The notes under the pieces were generated by a model. The model was not told the origin of the DNA. It ran no database searches and saw nothing but the letters and a program-made list of their open reading frames with translations. Shown here piece after piece: positions 34,104 through 45,560 of a DNA stretch of 64,000 nucleotides. Position 1 is the stretch's first letter. Each line of letters opens with the position of its first letter. The position numbers were made by a program, and so were the translations under genes. The DNA is from Carallia brachiata (lineage: Eukaryota > Streptophyta > Magnoliopsida > Malpighiales > Rhizophoraceae), in the NCBI GenBank assembly GCA_021464245.1, contig JADCRB010000066.1, forward strand, positions 4,917,360 to 4,981,359, written 5' to 3'.

Positions 34104-36047
34104 ATGGCACCAAAGAAAAGCATGACCGCCTCCACCAGTAAGAAGGCAACTGCTTCATTACCTGTATTAACTACCCTACCTGGGTATGTAGATCCAAAAA
34201 CTCGCAAAAGGACACTATTTCTCACCACCCAAACACACCAAAATATTGACATGGAAATCTACAGGTCACACACCAATAAAATCTCTCACCTGACTCTCCT
34301 GTCAAATGAAGAAGTCAACCAGCCACTCCGACCAAAGTTCGAGGCAATGTGTCAAACCCCGCACAATAGCAAAAGCTGGCCTATTTTACTAAAACAAGCA
34401 TGGAGGAATCAAAAGAGCCCTATACTACAGTTTTCCATGGAGCATCATCTGCCAACATTGACATCGTTACAGTTATGATAACAAACACAACTAGCATGAA
34501 AAAAAGGATTACAGAATTGGAAAGTAGAATTTCAGAGGTAATTAAAGTTTTGGAGGAAAAAGATTATTAAATAACTGACCTCAAAGGAAAGGCTGCAATA
34601 CAAGTTGATCCTGAGACTAGCGCAGAGCGACCATATCTACCTGGTTTCAGTCTAGAAACAATGCCAACCAACATCTTCATGATAGAAAAACAACATTGCG
34701 GTCCCACACAGCTATTCTCTTCAAATTCTGTCGTTTTTATCTGTCCAACAACTACGAACATGATAACCAATACAATTCACCTACAATAAAGTGTACCATT
34801 TCAAAGTTCACAAATACGTCAAATCCTACATAAAACGGATTAAACACCTTAGCATGCCCTTGGGATACCAACCACCCAAGTTTCAACAATTCAATGGGCT
34901 AGGTGATCCAAAGCAGCACGTTGCTCACTTCATCGAAACCTGTAACAATGTAGGAACTTACGGTGACCTGTTGGTAAAATAATTTGCTCGTTCACTCAAG
35001 GACACCACCTTCACCTAGTTCATAAACCTCATATCAGAATCAATTGACAGTTAGGAATAGGTGCAACGCGAGTTTTTTAACAGATTTTTCAGCACCCGTC
35101 GAATAGTAAGCATGATACAGTTTACAAGCACCAAGCAAAGGAAAACAGAGCCTGTCGTCAAATACATAAACAAATGGCGTACTCTCAGTCTAGATTACAA
35201 GGATCATTTGATAGAGACTTTTGCCATAAAAATGTGCATTCAAGGGTGCACTAGGAGCTATTGTATAACCTACAAGGCAGCAAGCCTCACGCTTTTGAAG
35301 AGCTGGCGACCCACACGTATGATATGGAAATAAGCATCCAAACTTGTGGGGACACGGTTCCCATCCAACTGAAGCAACATAGCGACAGGAAGGAAGTGAA
35401 TAAGTTTAACAAATTGGAAAAAGGCGAAGAAGTGATGGCTGTCGACGCTCCACCAAAAAAAAGTAAGAGTTAAAGCAAAACTGAACCCTCCAGTGCCAAT
35501 AAATCAACCAAAACAACAAGAAAGGCAAAAGGTGATGTTGCAACAGTTGGAACAAAAGAAGTATCCATTTCCTCACTCTGATGTTCCAGACATTCTTGAT
35601 CAACTTTTGGAGGCTAAGCTGGTTGAACTTCCAGGGATCGAGTAACCCAATGAGAATAATCAGGTTAATGACCCAAAATTTTGCAAGTATCACCGCATAG
35701 TCAGCCATCTTACTGAGAAGTGTTTTGTCTTAAAGGAGTTGATCATGAAACTCAAAAATTGAAATAAAATCATTTTGGACTGGGAAGATATATCCTCAGC
35801 CAACCAAACCACTATTTGTTTAAATCCATTAGAAGAAACGACACACTTCAAAAAGGGATAGCACGACGATGAAAAAGTCAAAAATAGAAGAGGTATCTAA
35901 AGCTCTTCAAAACCTCCTCACTAACCCTCAACTTCCTTCAGTGTTGCAATCATTTGAAGTGTTGCAGAACCAAATCGACATGGCTGTATCATTCGACAAA
36001 ATCTCTACCTTTGAGTGATTCCATTATAACAGATGATCAGATAAAGC
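34104..36047 (+). pseudogene. Tat gag, plus-strand copy (broken; no pol follows)
   Basis: The ATG at 34104 begins a 124-codon open stretch (MAPKKSMTASTSKKAT onward). Then come MPLGYQPPKF and PKQHVAHFIETCNN (34791-34982), and the gag core REFFNRFFSTRR and EPVVKYINKWRTLSL (35061-35333). FCKYHRIVSHLTEKCF is at about 35680. A TAG at 35016-35018 replaces the usual Trp in a TFTWF context. The gene ends at 36047, where homology to other copies stops and an A-rich tract begins, so protease and pol are deleted. Confidence 0.85.
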
Positions 36048-36214
36048 GTTACTACATATATATAAAGCAAAAAAAAAAAAAAAGAAAAAGGAAAAAAAAT
36101 TCAAAAAAATAAATAAAGAAAAAAATTCAAAAGAAAAAAAAAATTCCAAAAAAATTTTGAAAAAAAGTTCGAAAAAAAAAGAGAAAAAAATTTCTAATGC
36201 TCATGTACAGGCCC
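36048..36214 (+). repeat. A-rich tract
   Basis: Runs of A with interspersed G and C. It replaces pol in this module; the minus-strand counterpart is at 21346-21535. Confidence 0.8.
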
Positions 36215-36400
36215 AAATAACGCTTAAAGCCAATTTCAAATCCAACATCCAAATCCAAAACCAAAGACCAAATCCAAATCCAAAGCTAAAATTCAAATCC
36301 AAAGCCAAAATCTAAATCCAAAGCTGAAATCCAAATCCAAAACCAAAATCCAAATACAAACCCAAATCTAAACTCAAAACCCAAATTTAAAAATGCAAGT
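36215..36400 (+). repeat. CCAAATCC low-complexity tract
   Basis: Imperfect AAATCCAAAGCCAAAATC-type units of 6-12 bp, same position relative to the minisatellite as at 21056-21345. Confidence 0.88.
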
Positions 36401-36434
36401 TCAAAAAAAAAAAGCCCACACAAAAAAGGCCTTG

Positions 36435-37030
36435 ATCCCAAACTCTTGCCTCACATGAGTATAAATGTAAAAAGCTCAGAAATAAAATCAGACTCCTGCT
36501 TTGCACCAGTATAAAAGACGAGACAGCAGTAACAACAAAAGCATACTCCTGGCCTACACATGTATAAAGGCGAGATGGTAACAGCAAAGCATACTCCTTG
36601 CCCGCACGAGTATAAAAAGAAGATGGCAATAATAACAAAACTAGATTCCTTGCGAGACAGAAACAGCAAAGTAGACTCCTTAACCGCACAAGTATAAGAG
36701 GCAAAACGGCAACAACAACAAAAGCATACTCCTAACCCACACGAGTATAAAAGGTGAGATGGCAAAAGCAACAAAAGCAGACTCTTTACCCACACGAGCA
36801 TAAAAGGCAAGAAGACAACAACAGCAAAATCATAATCTTTGCTCATATGAGTACAAAAGGTGAGAAGACAACAATAATAAAAGCATACTCCTTACCCGCA
36901 AGAGTATAAAGGGCGAGACGGCAACAACAACATAAAACTCTTGGCCCACATAAGTATAAACTATGAACGGCACAAGAAAATCAAAACCTAGTTCAAAACG
37001 ACTAGCCCGCATGAGTATAAACTGTGAACG
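36435..37030 (+). repeat. Minisatellite inside the 34.1-kb module
   Basis: About eleven units of the 53-bp repeat. The last units change to GAGTATAAACTGTGAACG, a form seen at the right edge of several arrays, marking the fixed transition into the 3' region. Confidence 0.92.
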
Positions 37031-38596
37031 ACTGAAAGGGATAAAAACGATTGAAAGTTTTTATCTGAATCAATATTCCAGCCTCAACCTTTCACTCGTC
37101 CTTACTACATGTCAAGCTTTTGCTCCATTTTAGCAAGAAAGATGAGACCTTAGGACCAAGGAAAGGATAGGGTACCACAGACCAAATGGCAACCAAGCCC
37201 AGCACAACTGTAAATCTTGGAGGAGCAGTTCTGCAACAATGGATTTGTTTGTCATAATTCATCACAGCTCTTCCAACTTGCTTCACGACTGTGGCTGTAC
37301 GAAGTAGTCAAAACGAGATGTGTCTTTCTGATTTTAGGACAAGAGAAGTAAGGAGAGGGCAACACAGAGAGCTGCTGTTTCTGCAACACAGCCTGTTTTT
37401 ACCACCGCAACTGTTCCTATGATAGATCTCACCAATATTGCCTCATCCCCAAATGAAGTTACGAGTCTGAACTCCAGCACTGCAATGCTTCCTCAAGGAT
37501 ATTTCAAACAAAGTTATAGCCTGTTGCAATGCAAATACTAGTTCTAGAGGTTTTACTTCTTATCATACAGAGCCTCAAGCTCCAGCCAGGGATTCATCCC
37601 TTATGGGTACTTCAATCTAAGAAGAAACCTTGCACTAGGAAGAATCTACTACGATGAGACTATGTCTCTCTTTCTAGTACACCCAGTGACCTCAATCAGA
37701 AAGAAAGTTACAATAACGTCGACGTCACTAGCCTGCCGAACGAGTATTCGATAGACTTTGAGCTACACCACTAGCCTTGCAAGAGCGGCCGAGAAAGAAA
37801 AGGTGCAACAACGTTTGCGGCACATGTTATTGCCTTGACTTGTGCGACACGCAGCCTCATTTGTCCCTTATGGTAGAAGGAGACACAAAGAAGGACCCCA
37901 TCTGATTCAGTATTTTTTTCTGACTTTTGCAAAAAATAAAAAAGTGGTTTCTATTCTTCATATATTCCCTACATTCTCAAGTCACAGAACTCACCCCTCA
38001 ACTCTTTTGTCTCTCTAAAAAGAGAAGATGACTAGTCCCTACAATTTCATTTTGCAAGAAATTCTCTAATAAAGAAGCTGGAGACACACAAGTTAGAACA
38101 AAAAAGAGTCGTTCTTTTCGAGGGATCCTTAAAAGCCCTTAAATATCAACCTCTGATGCCATCGATGCCATGGTCGACAAAGTTCCAACCACTCTCCTTA
38201 GTTCCAATCTATCACAATATTCAAAGAAGTTGTGAGCACCCTTATAGACTCATGGATATGATGACGGCTGGGGAAGTTCCAACTACTCTCCTTATGTCAT
38301 GACAGGGAGAGGAGTGATAACTATAGCTTGTCTCTCTATGTGTTGGCCTTGAAGTTCTATGGTACTAGACATTTTCCAAGATGAGGTTCAAGTTCTCTGT
38401 TTATTGGATCATGCTCACCAAAACCATGGAACTTCGAGTTCTACTAAATATCCTTTGTGAGCTTTCAAATTCAACATCAGTTGACTAGTCAGACCTAAAT
38501 GCTTCAAGTTCCATGTTTTCAAGACATCTCAAGCTTTAAGATGAACTTCAAGACTCGGTTTGGATCACATTCCAAAGTTCCGGCTCACCAAGCCTT
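37031..38596 (+). repeat. Tat 3' region, copy a (full length)
   Basis: The conserved non-pol region between minisatellite and polypurine tract. It contains CAGCCTCAACCTTT, AGAAGTAAGGAGAG, and a frame reading TTATVPMIDL, QGYF and QSYSLLQ (37352-37700). A second frame (38069-38302, IKKLETHKLE onward) and a third (38340-38500, ALKFYGT) follow. These frames recur in the other copies. The original protein, if any, is not one I recognise. Confidence 0.78.
38069..38302 (+). pseudogene. Conserved 3'-region open frame, copy a (ATA in place of ATG)
   Basis: 77 codons in phase with the other copies: IKKLETHKLEQKRVVLF, then a conserved PSMPWS motif. The start codon is ATA where four others have ATG. It runs on further than the others before a stop. 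Unknown function; see the cleanest copy at 41277. Confidence 0.4.
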
Positions 38597-38606
38597 GAAG
38601 TGGGGG
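38597..38606 (+). other. Polypurine tract
   Basis: GAAGTGGGGG directly before the LTR. Same motif at 49790 and, altered, at 41881 and 54500. Confidence 0.75.
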
Positions 38607-38905
38607 TCAGCAATTGGCATGACTTTGCTAGCCAATTGCCAACTCACACCAATTAATGTTTGGTTGGTGTTGTGCATTGTTCAAGGTTGGCCAGCAAAAA
38701 AAAAAAATAAATGGCCCCCATGTGAAGACAACGAAAAAGAAAGAAGAGGAATTTGTCTTCTTCCTTGGTTCATTGCCTATAAATAGGCAATGAATATAGG
38801 CAATAAACTAAGCCTTGAAGTGCACACCGAAGAGAGAAAAAATAAGTTTACAAAACTTTACTCTGTTATCTCCTCTTCTCATTTAGTAATTTTTACGTAT
38901 GCTCT
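38607..38905 (+). repeat. Tat LTR, subtype A (38.6 kb)
   Basis: It has lost its first bases (TGTAAACAC of other copies). It contains CCAATTAATGTTTGGTTGG, the palindromic TATA box and GAAGTGCACACCGAAGAGAG. It ends near GTATGCTCTT before TGGACGCCACTGAGGTGGAT. The exact 3' boundary is uncertain because no clear CA end is visible. Confidence 0.75.
38769..38794 (+). promoter_or_regulatory. TATA box inside a perfect palindrome (Tat LTR A)
   Basis: TTCATTGCCTAT, AA, ATAGGCAATGAA: perfect 12-bp arms around the CTATAAATAG core. It repeats exactly in the LTRs at 52790-52815 and 57077-57102; the copy near 60670 has two arm mismatches. Confidence 0.7.
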
Positions 38906-39530
38906 TTGGACGCCACTGAGGTGGATCTTCCAGATCAAAAGTCCAAAACACTAAACCTACCTACTTATAATCTTAATATTTTGGGTATATGCTCTCTAGT
39001 TGCCACTGAGTTGGATCTACAAATCAAAAACTTAAAATATTAAATATTCATCAGAGATCAAGCCCCTACAGCCCTCAGAGGAGTCAACCTAGTCCGTCTG
39101 AGATCAAGCTCCTGCAGCCCTTGCTAGAGTCAAACCAGTCTGCTTGAGATCAGATCCCTATGGCCCTCATCAGAGTCAAGCCATTCCGATCGAGATCAAG
39201 CCTCTACGGCCCTCACCAGAGTTAAGACATCCACCTGAGATCAAGCCTTGGCCTTAACGGGATTTATTCTCTTCCGTTCAAGATCAAATTCATGTACGCC
39301 TTGACGAAAATACAAAGGAGTATTAATCGGAGGATCTACACAAAGATCGACCCCACAGGAATTTAAAATTCTTAATTGTAATTTGCAATTGTATTTTCAA
39401 AACCTAATTATTTGAGGCTCAAAATTTATATTTAGAAGATCCACCTTAGTAGTGTCCAAAGAGCATATGCAAAAAATATTAAATGAGAAGAGGAGATAAG
39501 AGAGCAAAGTTTTGTAAACTTATTTTTACT
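38906..39530 (+). repeat. Tat leader (38.9 kb), two LTR-end tags and 45-bp repeats
   Basis: TGGACGCCACTGAGGTGGAT starts it; about 95 bp on, GTTGCCACTGAGTTGGATCT repeats the tag. About four 45-bp units occupy 39056-39250. Instead of gag, the minisatellite follows at 39531. Confidence 0.82.
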
Positions 39531-40280
39531 TATAAAAGGCGAACAACTCAGCAATAAATTTAGACTCTTGCTTCACACGAGTATAAAAGGTGAAAAGTTT
39601 GACCAAAAAAGCAGACTCTTAGCCCACACGAGTATAAAAATGAGATGGCAACAACAATAAAGGCAGACTCCTTGGTCGCAAGAGTATAAAAGGCAAAAAG
39701 TGCAACAACAAAAGTATACTCTTTACCCGCACAAGTATAAAAGGCAAGACGAGAACAACAACAAAAAAATACTCCTTACCTACAAGAGTATAAAAGGCGA
39801 GATAGCAACTGTAAAGCATGCTTCTTGCCTGCATGAGTATAAAAGGCGAGATGGCAACAACAAATCATGCTCCTTGCCTGCATGAGTATAAAAGACGAGA
39901 CAACAATAGCAAAGCAAAATCCTTGCCCGTAAAAGTATAAAAGGCATCACGGCAACAACAAAACATACTCCTTGCCGACAAGAGTATAAAAGGCAAGACA
40001 ACAACAACAACAAAGCCAAGCTCCTTGCCTGTACGAGTATAAAAGGCGAAACAACAACAACAACAAAAGCATACTCCTTACCCGCACGAGTATAAAAGGC
40101 GAGATGGCAAAAGTAAAACATACTCCTTGCCCACAAGAGTATAAAATACAAGACAATAATAGCAAAATAATACTCTTGGCCCACATGAGTCTAAACTATA
40201 AATGGTCTGAAAACCAAAAATCAAATCTAGTCCAAAACTCTTGATCTGTATGAGTATAAACTGTGAATAGGTAAAAAAGT
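39531..40280 (+). repeat. Minisatellite (39.5 kb)
   Basis: About fourteen units of the 53-bp repeat, directly after a leader; gag, pol and the CCAAATCC tract are absent. It ends with the GAGTATAAACTGTGAATA form. Confidence 0.92.
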
Positions 40281-41880
40281 TAAAAAAAATAAACGATCCA
40301 GTCTCAACCTTTACACGTCTTTAGCGTACCTCAAGCTTTTACACCCTTCAAACAATAAATATGGAACCAGTTGCAGAGCCTCAAGACCAAGGAAAGAATA
40401 GGTCACCACGCACTTGATGGCAACCAAATCTGGCGTAATTGCAAATCTTGGAGGAGTACTTCCACAGCAATGGAGGTACTTATCCTAATTCATCACAGAT
40501 CTCCCGACTTGCTTCACAATTGTAGTTGTACGAAGCAATCAAAACAAGAAATGTGTATTTCTGGTTTCAAAACTAGAGAAGTAAGGAGAGAGCAACACAG
40601 AGAGTTGCTATTTCTGCAGCATCAGTTGTTCCCACTCTCGCAGCTGTTCCTATGTTAGATCTTACCAGTATTTATTTGTCCTCAAATTAAGTTATAAGCC
40701 CGAGCTCCACCACCGCAATGGTCCCTCAAGGCTATTTTGGCCAAAGCTATAGCCTACTGCAATACACATACTAGTTTTAGATGTTATACTCCTTATCATA
40801 CAGAGGTTCAAGCTCCATCCAGGGATACATCCCTTATGGGTACTTCTATCCAGAAAGAAATGTTACACCAAGAGAAAGCTACTCTGATGAGACTCTGTCT
40901 CTTTTTTCAGTACACCCTAATGACGTCAATCTGTAAGAAATTTTCAATAATGTTAACATCACATACCTGCTTAACGAAGACTCAATTGACTTGGAGTTAT
41001 GCCTCGAGCACCATGAGGTCAGCCGATAAGGATAAGGTGCAACAACTTTTACAACATGGTATTGACTTTTGCAATATGCATCAGTCGCTGCCTCATTTGT
41101 CTCTTATAGCAAAGGTGATATAAAGGAGGACCCCATTAGGTTCGGCATATCCTCTTTTTTTTATTGTGTATATATTTCCTGAATTCTCAAGTCACAGAAC
41201 TCATACCTTTGCTCTTCTTTCTCTTTGAAAAAAGAAGATTGCTAGTCCCTGTGCTTTCTTTTGCAGGAAGCTCTTTATGAAAAAGCTAGAGCCACACAAG
41301 CTAGAAAGAGAAAGAGTAATTCTCTTCGAGGGATCGTTAAAAGCCCTTGAATATCAGCCTATGATGCCATCGATGTCATGGTCGAATAAGTTCCAATCAT
41401 GCCATTGATGTCATGGTCGATGAAGTTCAACCCACTCCCTTTAGTTTGCATGTATTGCAACGTGCAGAGAAGTTGTGATCATCCTCACATAGATGCGGTG
41501 ACGGATGGAGAAGTCCCAACTACTCTCCTTACGTCACGACATATAGAGGAATAATAATTATAGTCCATCTCTCTGTGCGCTGGCCTTGAAGTTATGTGGT
41601 ACTGGACCTTCTCCGGGGGGTGGTTCAAGTTCTTTGTTTACTGGATCATCCTTGCCTAAAACATGGAACTTTGATTTCTAGATTGGCTGGATCATTCTGA
41701 TTAACCTTCAAAAGTGATGTCTACAAGGTCATATCAGATTCTATGGAAGCTCAACATCAATCGGGCTAGTCGGAGCTAAAGATTTAAAGTTCAATGTATG
41801 TTGAGTCATCTTAAGCTTCAATCCAGACTTCAAGACTCGGTTTGGATCACGTCCTAAGGTTCTTCCTCACCAAGCCTTGA
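40281..41880 (+). repeat. Tat 3' region, copy b (full length)
   Basis: It aligns with 37031-38596 over its length. The frame with TTAMVPQGYFGQSYSLLQ is at about 40700-40760. Stretches of 95 and 128 codons are open (40371-40658, 40737-41123). A CTTTCTTTTGCAG at about 41249 resembles a 3' splice site, but no matching donor was found. Confidence 0.78.
41277..41408 (+). CDS. Conserved 3'-region open frame, copy b (43 codons)
   Basis: ATG to TGA, 43 residues, beginning MKKLEPHKLERERVILF; the middle is LKALEYQP and the end contains PSMSWS. Highly charged first half, no membrane segment or known domain. The same phase is open in seven copies spread over 23 kb on both strands, with amino-acid changes mostly conservative (V/I, E/K, F/L). 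That is why I list it. It lies about 470 bp before the polypurine tract. It may be the remnant of an extra ORF of the kind Tat elements carry between pol and the 3' LTR, or a captured gene piece. Expression is unknown. Confidence 0.4.
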   Translation: MKKLEPHKLERERVILFEGSLKALEYQPMMPSMSWSNKFQSCH

Positions 41881-42125
41881 GTGGGGGAATTTGTAAACAC
41901 AAAATAAAAGGTCAAAAGTCCAGCAGTTGGCCAAAGAAAAAAAAAAGGAAAAGTTTTCAAAGTCGGCAATGCTGACCTTGAACAAAGGAAATGGACATTT
42001 GTCCTTTTCCTTGGTTCACAGAATGAAGGGAACAAAAAAAATAAAACAAAAAAAAGGCTTTAGAAGGCCTTCTCCCCTCTCCCTCTTAAAAATTATAATT
42101 TAAGTATTTTGGGTGCATGCTCTTT
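41881..42125 (+). repeat. Polypurine tract and Tat LTR, subtype B (41.9 kb)
   Basis: GAGTGGGGGA at 41881-41890, then TGTAAACACAAAA at 41894. The body holds AAGTTTTCAAAGTCGGCAAT and TTTTAGAAGGCC or its variants, then GTATTTTGGGTGCATGCTC. No clear TATA palindrome, unlike subtype A. Confidence 0.78.
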
Positions 42126-42311
42126 GGTTGCCATTGAGTTGCGTTTGTCAGATCAAAAGCTGAAGATATTAAAATATTAAATATCCGTCTGAGGCTAAGC
42201 CTCTTGTGGCCCTTAGTAGAGTCAAATCAGTCCGTTCGAGATCAAGCCCATAAAGGCCTTAGTAAAGTCAAGCCAGTCTGTCTAAGATTAAGCTCCTACG
42301 GCCCTCATCGG
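42126..42311 (+). repeat. Tat leader, shortened
   Basis: One LTR-end tag (GGTTGCCATTGAGTTGCG) and about three 45-bp units. At about 42311 it is fused into the middle of gag (AGTCAAGCAAAGGAATGACG), deleting the leader end and the first half of gag. Confidence 0.8.
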
Positions 42312-43150
42312 AGTCAAGCAAAGGAATGACGAGCCTATTGTTAAAAACACAAATAGATGGCGCACTCTCAGTCTAGATTGCAAAGATGTCTAACTGAAAC
42401 CTTTGTTGTGAAAATGTGCATTCAAGGGATACACTAAGAGTTGTTATACATCTTGTAGGGCATCAAAGCTCAAAGTTTAGAAGAACTGGTGACTAGAACG
42501 CATGACATGAAGATAAGCATCCAGACTTCTGGGGCACGGTTCCCATCCAACTGGACCAGCATAGGGGTAGAAAGGAAGTTAAGAAGTCTAACAAATCGGG
42601 AAAAAGTAAGGAAATGATGACTGTTGACGCTTCACCAATAAAGGTGGAAGCTCAAGCAAAAGCGAGCCCTCCAGTACCAACAAATCCACTAAAACAATAA
42701 GAAAGGGGAAAGGTAATGTAGCAAGAATTGGAGCAGAAGAAATATCCATTTCCAGACTCTGACATCCCAAACATTCTTAACCAAGTTTTGGAAGCGAAGC
42801 AGATCAAACTCCCGGAGTCCAAGTGGCCCAATGAGAAGGATCAGATCAATGATTCGAAATTCTGCAAATATCACTACATAGTTAGCCATCCAACCGAGAA
42901 ATGTTTCATCTTGAAAGAACTGATCATGAAACTCAAAATTCAAAATAAAATCATTTTGGACCAAGAAAATGTAACCTCGGTCAACCAAACCACTATCTCT
43001 TCAAGTCCATCAGAAGAAGTGACACACTACAAAGAGGAACAATGCGACGACAAAAAGTCAATAATAAAGAAGGTATCTAAAGCTCTTCACAACCTTCTCG
43101 CTGACCCTCAAATGCTTTTGTTGTTGCAATCATCCGAAGTCTAGTGGAAC
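42312..43150 (+). pseudogene. Tat gag, second half (42.3-kb element)
   Basis: It enters the gag core at the KYINKW-equivalent. An open stretch of 138 codons (42728-43144) is the best preserved Gag C-terminus in the window: EQKKYPFPDSDIPNILNQVL, then KLPESK, NDSKFCKYHYIVSHPTEKCF, then LHNLLADPQ. The CKYH...HPTEKC box takes the place of a zinc knuckle. The N-terminal half is deleted, so the protein could not be complete. Confidence 0.87.
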
Positions 43151-44650
43151 CAAGTGACAAGGCTCTTCATACCTCAACAGAATCTCTACCTTCAAGTGAT
43201 TCCAATTCAACAGATGATCAGATGGCCCAAAATCACATCACATGCTACTCTGCTATCTCATTCTCATATGAGACTCTTTTGTTAGGTTTCAAGCCCCACA
43301 ATTGACCACTTATTGTTAGGTTAAAAGAGTAGAAGATTTATCGCATCCTTGTTGACGATGTCTCAGTAGTCAATATCATTCCAAAATCAACCATGAAGTA
43401 GCTTGGCATCAGCATTGATGAATTATCAAAATGCCAATTGATGCATGGCTTCAATCAAGGAGGACAAAAAGCAATCAGAATGATTCACATGGATCTGACC
43501 ATCAGTGATTCACTTCTAGCATTATGTTCCACGTGATCGATGCACGTACCACATACAAAATGCTACTAGGTCATCCATAGATTCATGGAAATGGAATTGT
43601 GCTTTCATGTTTGCATCAATGCTTCAAGTACTACAAGGATGGCGTTAAAAAAGTCAATGTTTATTTAAAGTTGTTTAATGATGCTAAATCACATTTAGTA
43701 GACACAATCTTTTACACCAACTTAGAAAACCCTACAATCTTTCCTTCAAAAATTTCCTCGATTGGAGGTGATTTGAAAAGGTTGAAACTACCGAAGACTC
43801 TCCCAATGCTCACTCTCAGACTCTAAAAGACAAAAAGCTGCGATAGTCTGTTGAGCTTCGCTCACATGAGACCTCATCTTTGAGTTCTACTCCAATGTTA
43901 CGCTATGTGCCAAAGTCGCAGTGTCAAGAAAGTTAGCCTTCGTTCTCTTATTGTGCTGATCTCAAACAAAAGAAGGATACAGTACCCAAGACAAAAGAGC
44001 TTCACAGTTTGAAGGAAACTCATACCCTACACATATCGAAGATTGACCCAGTCTTGGCCTCAAACCACTAAAAGGTTTTGTTAGACCACTCACGTGGGCA
44101 ATTGCATGCGGCTCACTTTTAGAGAAAAAAGCAAACGAAGGATTTGATCCTAATGCATGCAGGTTTCTTGCTAAGGCAAGCTATGACTTCTCAAACTCAA
44201 ACACAATGGGCACGCTGCCAATTGAATGCACGCATGGTACCACTGCTCAATCTTTAAAGTCTCAGCCCAGTCTAGGCTATCAAGAGAAGTCGCTTGTGCA
44301 GATCACATTGAAAAGTCAAAACTGATCAGTTGATGCACGTGCCATCACTGTTATAAACAAACAAGAGAGGCCTGACTTGAAGACAATCCAGTCAAATGAA
44401 GAAGAGGAAGTCAAGTCCTCTACATTTCACGTCATAATTAGTGAGGAGGCTGAGTCTAATTCATTAGATGGTGAAATAAAAGTGCCTCCTCCAAACCCGA
44501 AGATGGTGACCAAGCCAATGTTGGTGAACAAGGAAGTCAATCTTGGTTCCCCAAAAGATCCTCGGCCTACATTCACGTGCACCTTACTCACACCAAAAGA
44601 GGATCAAGAATAGATCTAGGCATTAAGTCAATACAAAGATGTATTCGCAT
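43151..44650 (+). pseudogene. Tat protease and linker (42.3-kb element)
   Basis: Active site RILVDDVSVVNIIPKST at about 43340-43400, Val where Gly is expected. The protease end reads HVIDARTTYKMLL in frame pieces near 43535-43565, where TTCCACGTGATCGATGCACG is shared by all copies. The linker at 43620-44650 includes an acidic open stretch (44377-44613: EEEEVKSSTFHV, EAESNSLDGEIK, LGSPKDPRPT). The segment near 44213-44225 is uninterrupted, showing the empty target of the Sirevirus-like insertion. Confidence 0.83.
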
Positions 44651-45560
44651 AGAGTTATAATGAAATGCCTTGACTCAACTCGAAGATCGTGATGCACCCG
44701 TCTAGCAGTAAAGAAGGGTGTCCGTCCAGTCAAGTAACCACAACGAGGGTTCTACCCGGAGCTTATTCCACAAATTGAGGAAGAAGTCAAAAAATTAATC
44801 AATGCTGGCCTCATCCGAGAAATTACCTACCCAACATAGATCGCAAATATATTCCCAATAAAAAAGAAAAATGGTCAGCTAAGGGTTTATGTCGACTTTA
44901 GAGACTTTAATCGAGCCTGCCCAAAAGATGACTTTTCATTACCCATAACGGAAATCACAATCGATGCAACCGCTAGCCATGAGGCATTATCCTTCATGGA
45001 TGGTTCTTCAGGCTATAAGCAGATCAGGACAGCACCAGAAGATAAGGAGTTGATGGCATTCTACATACCAAAAGGAATATACTACTACAAAGTCATGCCA
45101 TTTAGGCTAAAGAATGCTAGCGCCACTTATCACAACATAGTAGAATGTCGTGTCAATGTCCTGGTGGTAAAGACTAAGAAGCACAAAGATCATCTGGAGG
45201 ACCTCAAAGTGGTGTTTGAAAGACTTTGCAAACACCAACTCAAGATGAACCCTCTCAAGTGTGCATTTGGCATTACATCAGGAAAGTTCTTTAGATTTGA
45301 GGCGCCATTGTGGCATCGAAGTTGGTCAATCAAAAGTTGAGGCAATTCAAAATATGCCTGAACCTAAAAACCTTCTCGAGTTGCAAAGTCTACAAGGAAA
45401 ATTGGCTTAAATTCGTTGTTTCATTTCCAACTAAGCTGGAAGGTGTCAAACTTTCTATCGGTTTATGAAAAAAGGATGTCAACTTCAAGTGGGACAAAGC
45501 TTGTAGCAAAGCCTTTGAAAGCATAAAGAAGTACCTTTAAATCCACCAGTCTAAGGTGCT
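44651..45560 (+). pseudogene. Tat reverse transcriptase (YVDD lost)
   Basis: EEVKKLINAGLIREITYPT, then FPIKKKNGQLRVYVDFRDF and ACPKDDFSLPI (44760-44940). An open stretch of 114 codons (44996-45340) has the catalytic Asp in FMDGSSGYKQI, and YYYKVMPFRLKNASATY. The active-site box at 45149-45160 reads RVNV where the minus-strand copy has YVDD, so this copy is catalytically dead. KHKDHLEDLKVVFERL and LKMNPLKCAFGI follow normally. Confidence 0.9.

Noticed and set aside
41230..41270. CTTTCTTTTGCAG as a 3' splice site of a host exon
   Set aside because: Only one copy has a clear GCAG, there is no donor, and the downstream frame is open without splicing in the other copies.
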